Positions 1 through 8,028 are shown, counted from the first letter of the stretch. The stretch is DNA of 51,288 bases from Actinomycetota bacterium (GCA_020161755.1 JAIUOS010000028.1:1-51288), one strand, 5' to 3'. Notes: generated from the sequence alone by a model not told the origin. Numbers and translations are program-made.

Positions 1-77
1 CCCGCAACTACCGCGCAGGCATCGTCCTGGCCGGCATCATCCTCCACCTTCGCGACCAGTTATGCGACACGCCCTAG
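1..77 (+). pseudogene. C-terminal tail of a probable IS transposase (gene cut by window edge)
   Basis: Only the last 24 codons are present, in the frame starting at base 3 and ending with TAG at 75-77. The peptide reads NYRAGIVLAGIILHLRD and ends QLCDTP, which resembles the C-terminal helix of IS5-type DDE transposases as I remember them. That family assignment is tentative because the catalytic part lies outside the window. The stop codon overlaps the stop of the convergent integrase gene: the shared bases CTAG serve both. An insertion sequence ending here would have supplied or abutted the end of the integrase gene. Whether the transposase is complete to the left cannot be seen. Confidence 0.4.
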
Positions 78-1234
78 TCCGCGAGGAGCTTCGAGAGGCT
101 CTCCGCAATGAGCTGATCGCGTCCCTTGGCGGTGTGTTGGTAGAGCAGGGCGGCGTTGGCGGTCGAGTGCCCGAGGCGAGCCTGGAGATCCGCGAGGGTC
201 GCTCCCTGCTGGGCGGCCATCACGGCCCCGGTGTGGCGGAGGTCGTGGAAGCGCAGGTCGGAGCGGCCAGCGACAGTCGCGGCCTTCTTGAAGTAGCTCG
301 TGATCGTGGAGGGCCATTGCTGGCGTCCGTTGGCGGCGGGGAAGAGCAGGCCTTCCTGGCCGGGCGCAGCGTAGGTCTCGAGGTGCTCCTTGATCATCGG
401 GATCAGGTGTGGCGGGATGGCCACGTCGCGGATGCCGGCCTCCGACTTCGGCGGCTCGACCTGAATCTTGCGGTTCACCCAGACCACACCGCGGCGCACC
501 TGGATCACGCCGGTCCACCGTCCGTTGGCGTGGCGCAGCTTGATGTCCTTGCGGCGCAGCTCCGCGATCTCGCCGTAGCGCAGCGCGCACCAGGAGGCGA
601 GCAGCACCATCAGCTTCCACTTCTCCGGCATGTTCTCGACGATGACGTCGAGTTCCTCGATCGAGGCGGGCTCGAGCCGGCGTCGCTTCGGCTGGTAGCC
701 GGCACCGCGGATGTGTACCGGGCTCGCCTCGATCAGGTCCTCATCGACGGCACTGTTCATGATCGCCCGCAGCAGGCCGTACGCCTTCGAGTTCGCGCGT
801 GGTGTGTCGCCGTTGCCCTCCATCGTGTCCTCGTACCAGCGGCGCACGGCGCCCTTGGTGATGTCGCGCATCCGCATTCGGCCGAAAGTCGGCACCAGGT
901 GGTGCTCCAGCGTCGCCTCGTAATTCGCCCTGGTGGACGCCCGCAGCGGCTCGCCCTTGTCGGTGCGGCGCTTGGCGATCCACTTCTTCGCGTACGTCTC
1001 GAAGTCGGGCGTCGTCGCCACCGCCCGCGCCTTTTCGGCTCGGTGCTTGGGGGGAGACCACTCGTTGGCCTCGATCAGCTTGCGCTCCTCGTGGAGCCAG
1101 CCCTCGGCGTCGATCTTCGCCTGGAAGGTGGTCGGTGCCACGTGTCGCAGCAGGTCCGGGCCGGTGTAGACGGCCTGGTGACGACCCGAAGCGAGCTTGC
1201 GGATCGACCCGAACTCACGGCGTTCGCGGCCCAT
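74..1234 (-). CDS. int: Phage-type tyrosine site-specific integrase
   Basis: A 386-aa tyrosine recombinase that would integrate and excise a mobile element. The N-terminal arm-binding and core-binding region (about 1-180) contains a SAM-like helical domain. The catalytic domain carries the family residues: Arg in CALRYGE near 218, the HxxR box HDLRH near 331, LGHS shortly after, and the nucleophilic Tyr in LLYQHT near 365. The ATG at 1234 has a good GGAGG upstream. The gene lies just inside the 3' end of a CAU tRNA and is transcribed away from it, the usual layout of a tRNA-integrated element. The element body therefore lies to the left, outside this window. A perfect 11-bp inverted repeat sits in the leader. 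The C-terminus ends at a normal position, so the gene appears intact despite meeting a transposase stop. Confidence 0.92.
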   Translation of the reverse strand: MGRERREFGSIRKLASGRHQAVYTGPDLLRHVAPTTFQAKIDAEGWLHEERKLIEANEWSPPKHRAEKARAVATTPDFETYAKKWIAKRRTDKGEPLRASTRANYEATLEHHLVPTFGRMRMRDITKGAVRRWYEDTMEGNGDTPRANSKAYGLLRAIMNSAVDEDLIEASPVHIRGAGYQPKRRRLEPASIEELDVIVENMPEKWKLMVLLASWCALRYGEIAELRRKDIKLRHANGRWTGVIQVRRGVVWVNRKIQVEPPKSEAGIRDVAIPPHLIPMIKEHLETYAAPGQEGLLFPAANGRQQWPSTITSYFKKAATVAGRSDLRFHDLRHTGAVMAAQQGATLADLQARLGHSTANAALLYQHTAKGRDQLIAESLSKLLAD

Positions 1235-1249
1235 CGGAGCCTCCGATCC

Positions 1250-1281
1250 TTATTGCACGACGTACGCCTATCGTGCAATAA
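1250..1281. promoter_or_regulatory. Inverted repeat in the integrase leader (operator or recombinase site)
   Basis: Arms TTATTGCACGA and TCGTGCAATAA are perfectly complementary over 11 bp with a 10-bp spacer. They lie 16 bp upstream of the integrase start and about 85 bp from the tRNA end. The position fits an operator autoregulating the integrase, or arm-type sites near the attachment junction. The sequence does not decide between them. Confidence 0.5.
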
Positions 1282-1364
1282 GAGGGGTCTGAAGTGCAAC
1301 CTTCTGGCCTGTTGCGGCTGGGTCGCGCGAAGGTAAGATGCCTAGTGAACAAGCAGTAATCTGC

Positions 1365-1441
1365 TGGTGGGGCGGGCGGGGCTCGAACCCGCGACCCAGG
1401 GATTATGAGTCCCCTGCTCTGACCGGCTGAGCTACCGCCCC
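1365..1441 (-). tRNA. tRNA with CAU anticodon (Met or Ile2), element attachment site
   Basis: A 74-nt cloverleaf plus an encoded CCA at 1365-1367. Acceptor GGGGCGG pairs perfectly with CCGCCCC, and the anticodon loop reads CTCATAA. A CAU anticodon can be elongator Met or the lysidine-modified Ile2. The stem after the D arm (AGAGCAGGGGACTCATAATC) looks somewhat like Ile2 tRNAs, but I cannot settle identity without comparison. The 3' end faces the integrase gene, so this tRNA is the likely attachment site and the integrated element restores its 3' end. Confidence 0.9.
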
Positions 1442-1534
1442 GGAGCGTTCGCAGCCAAGCTATCGGTGGCTCGGGGAAGTGTCCAAGCCGGGCGGTACGG
1501 TGCTTCCGACGCGGTCGTTGCGGAGGGGGAAGGG

Positions 1535-1792
1535 ATGGACGCTGCCCGAGCGCAGTGGGAGCAGCCGGTGTTCGAGGCCGGCCTGGAAGTGGTCGCCGTC
1601 GACCTGATCACGAGGGTGGTTCAGGACGTCTTCGTCGGGCTCGACCCGGTGGCGCTCGTCCACTCGCTCGATGATGTGGACCTCACCCCGGACGAAAGGC
1701 TGCGCGTCGCATCGCTGATCGACCGTGCGGTGGTCGAACTGGACGTGAGCTTCCGCGCAGAGGACGGTGGGCCTGTGTTGGCGGAGGGCTGA
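1535..1792 (+). CDS. Small hypothetical protein
   Basis: An 85-aa acidic protein starting MDAARAQWEQ; I do not recognise a family. The ATG at 1535 has a purine-rich GGAGGGGGAAGGG immediately upstream. An upstream in-frame start at 1466 has no comparable site. The middle (EVVAVDLITRVVQDVFVGL) looks helical and amphipathic, followed by a charged segment. It is the first gene beyond the tRNA on the chromosomal side and faces the GH13 gene, with a structured repeat between them. The reading is supported by its ribosome binding site and the absence of a better gene on the other strand; it remains only probable. Confidence 0.5.
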   Translation: MDAARAQWEQPVFEAGLEVVAVDLITRVVQDVFVGLDPVALVHSLDDVDLTPDERLRVASLIDRAVVELDVSFRAEDGGPVLAEG

Positions 1793-1802
1793 CGGGCTCG
1801 GC

Positions 1803-1850
1803 GGCCCTTCGTGACGCGTTCGCTCGTTCCTCGCGAACGCTCCTCAGGGA
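1803..1850. repeat. GGCCCTTCGTGACGC hairpin repeat, copy 1
   Basis: Begins GGCCCTTCGTGACGC, contains the hairpin GCGTTCG / CGAACGC and ends CTCCTCAGGG. It lies between the convergent hypothetical gene and the GH13 gene. The same layout recurs at 25966-26010 with a compensated stem, and as an inverted half-copy pair at 7984-8028. Confidence 0.75.
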
Positions 1851-1877
1851 CCGTTCGAGGTAGCGGCGCGCAGCTCC

Positions 1878-4076
1878 TTACGCCGGGCGGACCACCATCG
1901 CGAGGCCGCCGAAGGCGGGGAGTTCGACGGTGAAGCCGCCGAGGGCGTCCACGTCGTCCACCTTGCGGCGGGTGGCCAGGTCGGTCACCCGGCCCTGGGG
2001 GAGGTGCTCGCTCTGTACGCGTCCGGTGATCTTCTCCGGGCCGAAGTTGAGCGCTGTGATCTGCACCACGTCCGACTCGAGGCGGTTGACCAGCACGAGC
2101 ATGCTCTTCCACGGCACGTCGGGCACGTCCAGCAACGTCCCGGTCGCGATGCCGCTGCGCTTGCGGATCTTCAGGATCTCCGCGAGCCGGCTCGCGAACG
2201 AGTTCGGGTTCGTGAGCTGGTCGGTCAGGTTCCCGTACAGCGCCGTCGCCAACGGCAGCCCGGACGCCGACTTCTTCGCCTCCGGTGCACTCCCGGTCAG
2301 GTCGTACGCCCCCCGCTCGATCCAGCGGGTGTCGCCGGTCCCGATCAGGCCCCTCACCTTGCCGCGGTCCAGCGGCAGCGCGCCCACCAGGTCCCACCCG
2401 GACAGCGCGAACACCCCCGGCTGCCACGCGTTGTACATGCACAGCAGCAGGTGCGCGTTCATGATGCGGCGCACGTCCGCGTCCGTGATCTCGTCCAGGT
2501 CGGTGATCCCCAGGGACGCGGTGATGATCGACGCCGTCGTGCACGCGATCCCGTTCTGCACGAACAACGCGTTGTACGGCGCCGCGTCACCGGTCAGCTT
2601 CAGCCGCATCGTCTCCCGCACGTACTCGGCCAGCTCGGCGCCGGTGGTCTCCCCACCGTCCAGCTCGTACGCCTCGTCGCGGTGCGGCCCCGCCCAGTGC
2701 ACGAGCTCGTAGGTGAGCTCGTCGTGGTTCTGGAGCGCGTGCACCAGCGCCGCCGGGTCCACCCCGATCCGCAACGCCTCCCGCAGCGACAGCCGGAGGA
2801 ACTCGGTGTCGCCGGTCGCCATCGCGAACTGGTAGGCCGGCCGTGTCACGAAGTCGTACGACAGGTCCGGCCCGACCGCGCTCGTGCTGCGGATGTCGTC
2901 CATCCCCAGGTTCAGCTCCTGGAACGTGAAGCCGCCCACCTTGCGCACCATCGAGCCGATCAGCTGGTTCGCCGCCTGGCTCAACGGGTGGCCCTCCGAC
3001 CAGCCGGGGGAGTCCACCGACTTCTCCACCCCGAGGAACCCGTTCGCGTCCAGCCGCAGCCCGCCCGAGCCCAGGTCGAGCAGCGAGTGCAGCGCGTCGC
3101 CCATCACCATCCGCATGCCCGCGAATGTCGGGTCCAGCCAGTTGATCGTCGGCTGGCCCTCCTTGAAGTAGTGCAGGTACACCCAGCGGCGCAGCCGTCC
3201 CTTGTAGTCCCACACCGGCCGGGTCACCGACCAGTTGGTCTCCTTCACCCCGGGCTCGTAGAAGATCACCCGCTGGAGCTCGCCGATGATGTAGCCGGCC
3301 TCGGCCAGCTTGCGCTCCACCTCGGCGCTCAGGTTCACCGAGTCCGCGCCCTCGGGGACGTCGGGCAGCAGGTCCCACGCCTCCTCGGGGATGTCGATCA
3401 TGTGGTAGATCCCCGGGTAGTCCAGGTAGTTCAGCTCGGCCAGCCGGAAGTCCGCGCCCTTGCCGGTGTGGCCGGGCACGATGTCGTCGATGATCGTGCC
3501 GTGCCGCCGGGCGGCGGTCGCGCACATCGCGCGGAACTCCTCCTCGGTGCCGAACGCCGGGTCGATCTGCATGCTGATGCGGTCGAAGTGCCCGTCCACG
3601 CTCGGCGTCGGTTCCCAGCCGCTGATGCCGCCGGCCAGCTTCAGCGGCCCGGTGTGGATCGCTTCGATGCCGATCTTCGCGAACGCCGTCCACAGCTCGT
3701 CGTCGCCGAGCGCCCCGATGAACGACTGCCCGGGCCCGGTGATCTGCGACAGCGGGTACGCCGTGAACCAGACGGACGCCTGGCGTACCGCCGCCCGCGG
3801 ATCCGGGTGCGCGTACGGCGCCGCCCACATCGCGTGGTGCCCGGCCAGCTGACGTCCGAGCAGGGTGGCGTCGTGCAGCATCGACTGCTCCTCCAGCCAC
3901 GCCACGTACGCGGGGTTGCGACCGTCCGGCTCGAAGGGCGGGGGCAGCGGGCCCACCTCCGTCTCGCGACGCTTCGCCTTCGGGCGGAGCCGCTCGGGGC
4001 GGGCGGCGTAGGGGGCCGGCTCGGGTCCGTCGAAGACCGGGTCGGGCTCGGCGGGGCTGAGTTCATCGACGCTCAT
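1878..4076 (-). CDS. GH13 family enzyme, trehalose-synthase (maltose glucosyltransferase)-like
   Basis: A 732-aa alpha-amylase-superfamily protein. The three GH13 catalytic acids are visible: nucleophile Asp in [11 protein letters not shown] (about 343), acid/base Glu in FTFQELNLG (about 386) and stabilising Asp in LQNHDELT (about 451). The NHDELT box followed by a hydrophobic stretch is the form typical of trehalose synthase (maltose-trehalose interconversion), which is why I prefer this call. However, the N-terminus lacks the short standard TreS opening and instead has about 70 charged/proline-rich residues plus a divergent barrel start, and the protein is longer than the usual ~600 aa. Substrate is therefore not certain. 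No maltokinase, treY/treZ or otsA lies nearby. It is 53 bp downstream of the HdeD gene on the same strand. Confidence 0.75.
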   Translation of the reverse strand: MSVDELSPAEPDPVFDGPEPAPYAARPERLRPKAKRRETEVGPLPPPFEPDGRNPAYVAWLEEQSMLHDATLLGRQLAGHHAMWAAPYAHPDPRAAVRQASVWFTAYPLSQITGPGQSFIGALGDDELWTAFAKIGIEAIHTGPLKLAGGISGWEPTPSVDGHFDRISMQIDPAFGTEEEFRAMCATAARRHGTIIDDIVPGHTGKGADFRLAELNYLDYPGIYHMIDIPEEAWDLLPDVPEGADSVNLSAEVERKLAEAGYIIGELQRVIFYEPGVKETNWSVTRPVWDYKGRLRRWVYLHYFKEGQPTINWLDPTFAGMRMVMGDALHSLLDLGSGGLRLDANGFLGVEKSVDSPGWSEGHPLSQAANQLIGSMVRKVGGFTFQELNLGMDDIRSTSAVGPDLSYDFVTRPAYQFAMATGDTEFLRLSLREALRIGVDPAALVHALQNHDELTYELVHWAGPHRDEAYELDGGETTGAELAEYVRETMRLKLTGDAAPYNALFVQNGIACTTASIITASLGITDLDEITDADVRRIMNAHLLLCMYNAWQPGVFALSGWDLVGALPLDRGKVRGLIGTGDTRWIERGAYDLTGSAPEAKKSASGLPLATALYGNLTDQLTNPNSFASRLAEILKIRKRSGIATGTLLDVPDVPWKSMLVLVNRLESDVVQITALNFGPEKITGRVQSEHLPQGRVTDLATRRKVDDVDALGGFTVELPAFGGLAMVVRPA

Positions 4077-4129
4077 TCGAGAAACCTAGCGCCGAATCGC
4101 CCCGCTGGCCCGTCCCCGGGCCACGCGTT

Positions 4130-4702
4130 TCAGCTCGGGCTGAACCGCAGCGCGCGCACGATCTGGACGACGCCCAGGATCACCAGCGAGAACCCCAGCA
4201 GCAGCGCCAGCACGGCGACGCCCCACAGCGGCGAGATGAGCAACATGATGCCGGCCACGATGCTGATGATCGCGTACAGGATCGCCCATACCCGGGACGC
4301 GGCGCCGCCCAGCATGGTGAGGCCGGCGATGCCCTCCATGATCCAGGAGATGCCGATGAAGATGCCCAGCAGGATGCCCAGGCCGGCGGCGGTCGCGCCC
4401 AGGTTGGCGAACGCCACGATGGACGAGATCAGGAAGACCACGCCGAGTACCAGGTAGCCGACCCGCGCCCAGCCGCCCAGCTTGCGGGAGAAGATGCCGA
4501 TGGCGAGGTTCACGATGCCGGCGATCAGGGCGTAGGCGGCGACGATGCCGGCCACCACGACCGCCGTCTTGCCGGGCCACACCAGGATCACGATGCCGAC
4601 GATCAGCGACACCAGGCCGCTGACGCCGAGCGCAGCCCGGATGCCGTTGGTGACAGATTCCTCGACGGTCCTGTCTTGTTGCTCGAACTGGTTGGCGGTC
4701 AT
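4130..4702 (-). CDS. HdeD family (DUF308) membrane protein
   Basis: A 190-aa integral membrane protein with six hydrophobic segments in three similar pairs (for example GLVSLIVGIVILVWPG and ILLGIFIGISWIMEGIAGL), the pattern of the HdeD/DUF308 family. Enterobacterial HdeD is linked to acid stress; a role here is not established. I chose the ATG at 4702 because GAGGAG lies 6 bases upstream; an in-frame start at 4753 lacks one. The gene lies between the fluoride-channel genes and the GH13 gene on the same strand and could be transcribed with them. Confidence 0.85.
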   Translation of the reverse strand: MTANQFEQQDRTVEESVTNGIRAALGVSGLVSLIVGIVILVWPGKTAVVVAGIVAAYALIAGIVNLAIGIFSRKLGGWARVGYLVLGVVFLISSIVAFANLGATAAGLGILLGIFIGISWIMEGIAGLTMLGGAASRVWAILYAIISIVAGIMLLISPLWGVAVLALLLGFSLVILGVVQIVRALRFSPS

Positions 4703-4811
4703 TCGAATCTCCTCACGTGCCGTTCGGTCGTGCCTGCGGACACCTCCATTCATAGAGCATCGACCGGGTCCGTGGGCGGTTTCCGGCCGCGCGTGCCGTG
4801 AATCCGGTCGA

Positions 4812-5180
4812 CTACCGGCTGCCCAGCCAGTAGCCGAGCGCGGCGAAGGCCACGCTCAGCACGAGCATGCCGGCGGCGTGGGCGAGCACCGACCAGGCCC
4901 GTCCGGCGCGGAGGAGCCGGGCCGCCTCGACCGAAGCCGTGCTGAACGTGGTGTAGCCGCCCATGAACCCGGTGCCGAGCACCTGTTTGACGCCCGGATC
5001 GCCGGTGTGGAACGTCCACCAGCCCGTGATCACGCCGAGCAGGAACGAGCCGGTCACGTTGATCGCCAGCGTGCCCAGCGGCATGACCGCGTTCGCCGTG
5101 CGGCGTCCCACCTGGGCGTCGACCACGAACCGGGTCACCGCGCCGAGCCCGCCGGCGAGGGCGATGAGGAATGGGATCAT
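4812..5180 (-). CDS. crcB: Fluoride efflux channel subunit CrcB/Fluc (second of the pair)
   Basis: A 122-aa small membrane protein with four transmembrane segments. It shows the family motifs: GGLGAVTRF in helix 1, the conserved Asn in LAINVTGSFLLG, and GFMGGYTTFSTAS, the phenylalanine-box/sodium-site segment. Fluc channels work as antiparallel dimers that let fluoride leave the cell. The start ATG overlaps the stop of the upstream crcB by four bases (ATGA), implying translational coupling and equal dosage, as in Gram-positive bacteria that use a heterodimer. The riboswitch at 6234-6302 is expected to control it. Confidence 0.94.
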   Translation of the reverse strand: MIPFLIALAGGLGAVTRFVVDAQVGRRTANAVMPLGTLAINVTGSFLLGVITGWWTFHTGDPGVKQVLGTGFMGGYTTFSTASVEAARLLRAGRAWSVLAHAAGMLVLSVAFAALGYWLGSR

Positions 5181-5614
5181 CGGACGGCTCCGCGCCGGCG
5201 CCGGGAGCCGCGCAGGAGCACGCGCACCGCGCGGGCGCCGGCGAAGGCGGCCGCCAGACCGAGGACCACGCTCGCGACGGCGTAGCCGAGGCCGGTCAGC
5301 CACGCCCCGGCACCGAGCAGGTTGAGCGTCTCCACCGAGAACGTGCTGTACGTGGTGTAACCGCCGAGCACCCCGGTGCCGACGCCGAGCCGCAGCCCGC
5401 GCCGCCACCCGTGGTCGGGTCCGGTCTCGGCGAGCAGTTCGAGCAGGATCCCCAGGGCGAGCGCGCCGGACACGTTGATCCAGAACGTGGTCCACGGCCA
5501 GCCGCCCGGCGGCGCGGGCTGGAGCGACTCGAGCGCCGAGCGCACCCCCGTCCCCAGCATCCCGCCGACCAGGATGACCCCCAGCCAGGCGGGTCGCACC
5601 GGGAGGCGCAGCAT
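5177..5614 (-). CDS. crcB: Fluoride efflux channel subunit CrcB/Fluc (first of the pair)
   Basis: A 145-aa paralogue of the adjacent channel gene. It has GGMLGTGVRS in helix 1, FWINVSGALALG with the conserved Asn, and GVLGGYTTYSTFSVE in helix 3. An Arg-rich C-terminal tail (LLRGSRRRRGAVR) is predicted cytoplasmic. Start: the ATG at 5614 is the best canonical codon; a GGAGGG lies about 20 bases upstream, so the exact start is less certain than for its neighbour. It overlaps the next crcB by four bases and follows the universal stress gene by 35 bp. The two paralogues probably form one heterodimeric channel. Confidence 0.92.
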   Translation of the reverse strand: MLRLPVRPAWLGVILVGGMLGTGVRSALESLQPAPPGGWPWTTFWINVSGALALGILLELLAETGPDHGWRRGLRLGVGTGVLGGYTTYSTFSVETLNLLGAGAWLTGLGYAVASVVLGLAAAFAGARAVRVLLRGSRRRRGAVR

Positions 5615-5649
5615 CCGGAAGCCGGGGATCGCGTGGCCCTCCGGCGGGG

Positions 5650-6192
5650 CTACCACGGAGCCGGGGCCTTCCAGTCGACGACAGAGAGTGGGACGACGAG
5701 GACCGGCCGGTGCTGGTGGCGGGCCAGCTGCAACCCGACCGACCCGGCCATGAACTCGCGCAGGCGCTCGGTCGAGGAGACCCGCTTGGCGCCGACGATG
5801 ATGGCGGACGCCTCGACGGCCCGGGCCAGGTGGGTGAGGGCGCGGTCGGCGCGTCCGGCGAGGTAGCGGAACTCCCACGGGCCGGTGTGGTCGGCGAGGA
5901 CCCCGCCGAGGAACGCGCGGATGTCCTGGTCGCGCTGCATCCAGCTGTCGTCGGCCTGGTCGGGGTCGAGGTCGGAGTGGCGGACGGTGCCGTCCGGGTA
6001 CTCCTCGTCGACGACGCGGGCCTGGTCGGCGTAGCCGAAGTAGAGGGGGACGCCGCCGAGGGCCTCCGACCACGCCACGGCGGTCAACGCGACGAGCTCC
6101 GGCTGGCCGGGGACGACCCCGACCACCAGGGGCCGCCCGGGGACCGGCACCATGCGCTCCGGTGTCGGCTGTGGCACGTGATGGAACAACAC
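5650..6192 (-). CDS. Universal stress protein, UspA family
   Basis: A 180-aa single-domain Usp protein. The nucleotide-binding signature near the C-terminus is recognisable: IIVGAKRV, then REFMAGSVGLQLARH, then the last strand RPVLVVPLS. Start: the GTG at 6192 is preceded by TGGAGG with a short spacer. It is the first gene after the fluoride riboswitch and is followed closely by two crcB genes, so it is probably fluoride-induced. UspA-type genes are among those recorded downstream of fluoride riboswitches. Its exact role in fluoride stress is unknown. Confidence 0.88.
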   Translation of the reverse strand: MLFHHVPQPTPERMVPVPGRPLVVGVVPGQPELVALTAVAWSEALGGVPLYFGYADQARVVDEEYPDGTVRHSDLDPDQADDSWMQRDQDIRAFLGGVLADHTGPWEFRYLAGRADRALTHLARAVEASAIIVGAKRVSSTERLREFMAGSVGLQLARHQHRPVLVVPLSVVDWKAPAPW

Positions 6193-6233
6193 GGCACCTC
6201 CAGGTCAACGGCGCAGGCTGAGTCCGCGCCACG

Positions 6234-6302
6234 GTATGCGCAGGAACCATCAGCCGGCCGGCGGTTCGGGACGAGCCCGGGCGGGATCCATCACCCGGCC
6301 TT
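6234..6302 (-). ncRNA. Fluoride riboswitch (crcB motif)
   Basis: On the minus strand the RNA shows the hallmarks of the crcB motif in order. First GGGTGATGGATCCCGCCC, where GGGTG pairs with CGCCC (P1). Next AACCGCC and a short GGC-closed hairpin. Finally GGCTGATGGTTCCTGCG, matching the conserved CTGATG...CCTAC-type tail. The pseudoknot between GGATCC and GGTTCC has one U-U mismatch in the middle. A GGCGC/GCGCC hairpin follows before the ribosome binding site of the stress gene and could be the expression platform. Fluoride binding would switch on the usp-crcB-crcB genes. The location immediately before crcB genes makes the call strong. Confidence 0.87.
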
Positions 6303-6354
6303 CAGCCTAGCCACGCCCGCCCCCCTCGTGAACCGCCTCCCACCGGACCGGATT

Positions 6355-6480
6355 GGGGACGGTTCCTATCTCGGTCCGGGTCCGAGTTGAGAACCGTCCC
6401 CGTTTCCCGCCGGATTCTGGCGGATCGAAGAACCGTCCCCGTTTCCCGCCGGATTCTGGCGGATCTGAGAACCGTCCCCG
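6355..6480. repeat. GGGGACGGTT repeat array, locus 1
   Basis: On the minus strand, GGGGACGGTTC units recur with a 39-nt period (plus-strand GAACCGTCCCC at 6391, 6430 and 6469). Each has the palindromic core CCGCCGGATTCTGGCGG. The left end (6355-6401) is a second unit type with the core CTCGGTCCGGGTCCGAG. The array lies between the enolase stop and the fluoride riboswitch. Related copies are at 12826-12882, 21438-21565 and 51093-51211. Confidence 0.9.
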
Positions 6481-6490
6481 ACCCGGTCGG

Positions 6491-7756
6491 CTACCGGTCC
6501 AGGCCGTAGGGCAGCCCGGGGTCCTGGACCTCGATCTGGACGAGCCGGTTGTACTTCGCAACCCGCTCGCCGCGGGCGGGGGCGCCGGTCTTGATCTGGC
6601 CGCAGCCGGTGGCCACCGCGAGGTCGGCGATGAAGGTGTCCGGGGTCTCACCCGAACGGTGCGACACCATCTGGCCGTAGCCGGCATCGTGGCAGATCCG
6701 CATCGCCTCGAGCGTCTCGGTGACGGTGCCGATCTGGTTGACCTTGATCAGGGCCGCGTTGGCGATCCCGTCGGCGATCGCCGCGGTGATGATCGCGGGG
6801 TTGGTGCAGAAGTTGTCGTCGCCGACCAGCTGGACGCGGTCGCCGAGCTCGGCGGTGAGCTGGTTCCAGCCTTCGGGATCCTGCTCGCCGAGGCCGTCCT
6901 CGATGCTCCAGATCGGGAAACGGTCGAGCATCTCGGCGTAGCGGGCGATCATCTCGCCGCTGGACAGGTGGCTGCCGTTCACCCGGTAGCCGCCGTCGCG
7001 GTAGAACTCGGAGGCCGCCGGGTCCAGGGCGATGCCGACGCCCTCGCGTCCGGTGGGGTAGCCGGCGTCGGAGATCGCGGCGACGATCAGTTCCAGCACC
7101 TCCTCGGGCTCGGCGAGGTTGGGGGCGAAGCCGCCTTCGTCACCCAGCCCGGTCGCATGCCCGCCGGCGGCGAGACGCGCACGCAGCGCCTGGTACACCT
7201 CCGCGCCGGCGCGGACGGCCTCGCGCATCGAGGACGCACCGAGCGGGCACACCATGAACTCCTGGAAGTCCAGCGGGTTCGGGGCGTGCGCGCCGCCGTT
7301 GAGCACGTTGAAGCAGGGCACCGGCAGCCGCCGGGCCTGGCCGACACCGGGTAGCCAGTCGTACAACCGCCGACCGGCGGACGCGGCGAGCGCGCGGGCC
7401 AGGGCCATCGAGGTGCCGATGATCGCGTTGGCGCCGAGCCTGGCCTTGTTCGGGGTGCCGTCGAGGTCCCGCATCGCCTGGTCGACCTCGGCCAGGTCGG
7501 ACCACTGCCGTCCGGACAGGGCGCCGTTGAGTTCCCCGTTCACGTTCGCCACGGCCCTCGACACCCCGGCGCCGCCGAACCGGGCCGGGTCACCGTCCCT
7601 GAGTTCGACCGCTTCCCGGGTGCCGGTGGACGCGCCGGACGGCACCCCGGCATCGGCCACCGTGCCGTCGCCCAGACCCACCGTGACCGACAGGGTCGGC
7701 CGTCCGCGCGAGTCCAGGACCTCGATCGCCTGCACGCCACTGATCTCGAAAGCCAT
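6491..7756 (-). CDS. eno: Enolase (possibly a second, fluoride-associated copy)
   Basis: A 421-aa phosphopyruvate hydratase converting 2-phosphoglycerate to phosphoenolpyruvate. Catalytic and metal residues are intact: Glu in GDEGGFAPN (about 206), Asp in ALDPAAS, Glu in SIEDGLGE, Asp in LVGDDNF, Lys in ALIKVNQIGT (about 339) and the SHRSGETPDTFIADL loop. Several normally invariant stretches deviate (DDNFCTN, GGAHAPNPLDFQEF), suggesting a diverged paralogue rather than the main copy. I cannot see the rest of the genome to confirm. ATG 7756 was chosen because AAAGGTGG lies 5 bases upstream; the GTG nine bases earlier would sit on that site. Enolase is the classic target of fluoride inhibition, and the gene is directly upstream of the riboswitch-usp-crcB genes. 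Confidence 0.93.
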   Translation of the reverse strand: MAFEISGVQAIEVLDSRGRPTLSVTVGLGDGTVADAGVPSGASTGTREAVELRDGDPARFGGAGVSRAVANVNGELNGALSGRQWSDLAEVDQAMRDLDGTPNKARLGANAIIGTSMALARALAASAGRRLYDWLPGVGQARRLPVPCFNVLNGGAHAPNPLDFQEFMVCPLGASSMREAVRAGAEVYQALRARLAAGGHATGLGDEGGFAPNLAEPEEVLELIVAAISDAGYPTGREGVGIALDPAASEFYRDGGYRVNGSHLSSGEMIARYAEMLDRFPIWSIEDGLGEQDPEGWNQLTAELGDRVQLVGDDNFCTNPAIITAAIADGIANAALIKVNQIGTVTETLEAMRICHDAGYGQMVSHRSGETPDTFIADLAVATGCGQIKTGAPARGERVAKYNRLVQIEVQDPGLPYGLDR

Positions 7757-7983
7757 TTCGGCCACCTTTCACGCCACCGGCTCCACCGTGGAGTCCGGGA
7801 ACGTGCACCGCCCGGCCGACGCGGGGGATCGGGGCGAGACCACAGGAAAGCCCCACCTCCGTGTTCAGCCCAGCTGTACACGAGGTAGGGACCGTTGGTC
7901 ACCGTGGTGACGGTTTGTTGAGGGCGAGCCCCACCGCCCGAGTCGACTCTAGCCGACCCGGGATCCGGTGGCATGGCAGAGGT

Positions 7984-8028
7984 CGGCCCTTCGTGACGCC
8001 GGCCGAGCCAGCGCGTCACGAAGGGCCG
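7984..8028. repeat. Inverted pair of GGCCCTTCGTGACGC half-repeats (copy 2)
   Basis: Arms CGGCCCTTCGTGACGC and GCGTCACGAAGGGCCG are perfectly complementary over 16 bp with a 13-bp spacer. The arm is the opening of the repeats at 1803 and 25966, but the inner TTCG hairpin is replaced by a second arm. It could act as a strong hairpin; there is no T-tract. Confidence 0.8.

Noticed and set aside
2004-4457. An 817-codon open frame antisense to the GH13 gene
   Set aside because: Same GC shadow effect; the GH13 motifs on the other strand are decisive.
7757-7960. A second fluoride riboswitch in front of enolase
   Set aside because: I searched the minus strand for the GATGG...CGCC and CTGATG...CCT elements and found neither in the right order.
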